This document shows positions 5,901 through 6,721 of a stretch of DNA of 6,721 nt, in pieces (position 1 is the first letter of the stretch; every line of letters starts with the position of its first letter). The notes beneath the pieces are model-generated. The model saw nothing but the letters and a program-made list of their open reading frames with translations. It was not told the origin of the DNA and ran no database searches. The position numbers and the translations under genes were made by a program. Location: positions 1 to 6,721 of the forward strand of contig DKKP01000401.1 in assembly GCA_002455335.1 (NCBI GenBank), written 5' to 3'. The stretch is from Anaerolineales bacterium UBA6663 (GTDB lineage Bacteria; Chloroflexota; Anaerolineae; Anaerolineales; UBA6663).

Positions 5901-6689
5901 ATGTCTGAACGACTTCAAAAACTGCTCGCCCAGGCGGGATACGGCTCGCGACGGGCCTGCGAGGAACTGATCTTGCAGGGCCGCGTCACGGTGAATGGGC
6001 GCCCGGCCGAACTCGGTCAGAAGGCGGACCCGGCCGTCGATCGGATCACGGTCGATGGCGAGCCGCTCTCGGCCGCCGAGCAATTGACCTATATCGCCCT
6101 TCACAAACCCGCCGGTGTGGTGTCGTCGCGTGAGCCGCAGGGCCCGCGTGAGACTGTGCTCAATCTGGTGCCGAGCACAGTGCGGCTTTACCCGGTAGGG
6201 CGGCTCGACCTCGACAGCGAGGGCCTGACCTTGTTGACCAACGACGGCGATCTGGCCAACAGATTGACGCACCCGAGTTTCAACGTCGACAAGGAGTACC
6301 GGGTGCTGGTCAAGGGACATCCCGACGAGGATCAACTCGATGCCTGGCGCCGAGGCGTCGTCTTGATCGACCGCGAGACGAACGAACGCTGGCGGACGCG
6401 GCCGGCCAAGGTCTGGCGCGAAGACAATCCCGGCCCGACGACCTGGCTGCGCGTGGTCATGCAGGAGGGCCGCAAGCACGAGATCCGCGAGATCGGCTCG
6501 GCGCTTGGCATCCCCGTGCTCCGTTTGATCCGAGTGCGGATCGGCACGCTCGAACTCGGCGGCCTGCGCACCGGGGACTGGCGTTCGCTCGAAGAACACG
6601 AGGTGCGCGCGCTGCGCGGCCGGCGTGCCGCCATGCAGGAACAACACGTCCGCGCCAAGCCGCAGACGCAGATGCGCCTGCAGCAATGA
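5901..6689 (+). CDS. rluB: 23S rRNA pseudouridine synthase, RluB/RsuA family, with a foreign C-terminal tail
   Basis: The enzyme isomerises a specific rRNA uridine to pseudouridine. Residues 2-48 form the S4 RNA-binding domain ([30 protein letters not shown]). The catalytic domain follows: [10 protein letters not shown] at 67-76, [20 protein letters not shown] at 99-118 with catalytic Asp103 in [13 protein letters not shown] at 131-139, and [23 protein letters not shown] at 189-211. Native homology ends near [21 protein letters not shown] (to about 238-240). The last 22 residues or so ([13 protein letters not shown] to the end) are the antisense reading of an SNF2 helicase fragment, so the original 3' end has been replaced. 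All catalytic parts are present and the enzyme should be active. RluB rather than RsuA/RluE/RluF is inferred from linkage with scpB. It starts 23 nt after the membrane protein gene; its Shine-Dalgarno is weak. Confidence 0.93.
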   Translation: MSERLQKLLAQAGYGSRRACEELILQGRVTVNGRPAELGQKADPAVDRITVDGEPLSAAEQLTYIALHKPAGVVSSREPQGPRETVLNLVPSTVRLYPVGRLDLDSEGLTLLTNDGDLANRLTHPSFNVDKEYRVLVKGHPDEDQLDAWRRGVVLIDRETNERWRTRPAKVWREDNPGPTTWLRVVMQEGRKHEIREIGSALGIPVLRLIRVRIGTLELGGLRTGDWRSLEEHEVRALRGRRAAMQEQHVRAKPQTQMRLQQ

Positions 6690-6721
6690 CCCCATCTCGC
6701 TGAACTGGGTGAAGACCAGCG
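6597..6721 (-). pseudogene. SNF2-family DNA helicase fragment, 3'-truncated (5' part outside window)
   Basis: Read leftward from the window edge, an open frame gives [17 protein letters not shown], then [18 protein letters not shown] and AHLV. This is the start of the helicase C-terminal (RecA-like 2) domain of bacterial SNF2/Rad54-like ATPases: the LIFTQF-E-MG-LL strand and helix, then the VLFLHGGTP strand with the following 'xxQR' helix. After AHLV (about 6597) similarity ends; the frame stays open to 5757 but is only the mirror of rluB. The expected SLKAGGTGLNL, WWNPA and QA-DRA-RIGQ motifs are missing in all minus frames. The gene has therefore lost its catalytic arginine-finger region, unless the join is an assembly error. 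The upstream ATPase domain should lie to the right of the window. Confidence 0.75.

Noticed and set aside
5757..6596. Continuation of the helicase frame leftward as a real long protein
   Set aside because: Beyond about 6597 the translation is only antisense to conserved RluB and lacks all remaining helicase motifs; it is open by chance.
1..6721. CRISPR array, tRNA/rRNA gene, insertion sequence or toxin-antitoxin pair
   Set aside because: No regularly spaced direct repeats, cloverleaf-like segment, transposase motif or small paired toxin/antitoxin genes seen on either strand.

Overview
The window is GC-rich bacterial chromosome with eight recognisable protein genes and one gene fragment, tightly packed. 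I see no tRNA, rRNA, CRISPR array, insertion sequence or convincing hairpin-plus-T-run terminator. The gene content (ScpB with a long acidic N-terminus, a DUF348/G5/TolB-like lipoprotein, a luciferase-like oxidoreductase, an Anaerolineae-style secreted glycosidase) and the compact style suggest a Chloroflexota bacterium. That placement is inference; no ribosomal marker is present.

Left half, minus strand (3740 down to 1). A leaderless-looking promoter at 3747-3752 starts a compact run of genes: a small lipoprotein (3740-3180), then, after 4 nt, a lipoprotein with DUF348, G5 and a beta-propeller (3175-1577), then an overlapping luciferase-like flavin monooxygenase (1608-472). After a 67-nt gap with its own -10-like box comes the N-terminal part of a secreted glycoside-hydrolase-like TIM barrel, which runs off the left edge. 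The two lipoproteins are probably partners at the cell surface.

Right half, plus strand (3815 to 6689). Divergent from the lipoproteins is scpB, the chromosome-condensation partner of SMC/ScpA, with a disordered acidic extension of about 175 residues. Then come an ECF sigma factor and a translationally coupled (ATGA overlap) single-pass membrane protein, probably its anti-sigma factor, and then an RluB/RsuA-type pseudouridine synthase. scpB and rluB are classic neighbours, so the sigma pair looks like an insertion into a conserved block.

Right edge. The last 125 bases, read on the minus strand, encode an unmistakable piece of an SNF2-family helicase C-terminal domain. It stops abruptly inside the 3' end of rluB, so the last 22 or so codons of rluB are antisense helicase DNA. 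This marks a rearrangement junction or an assembly join and is the strongest oddity here. I found no clearly new defence or mobile system. The most original items are the helicase/rluB junction, the minimal non-zinc anti-sigma candidate, and the DUF348-G5-propeller lipoprotein operon.
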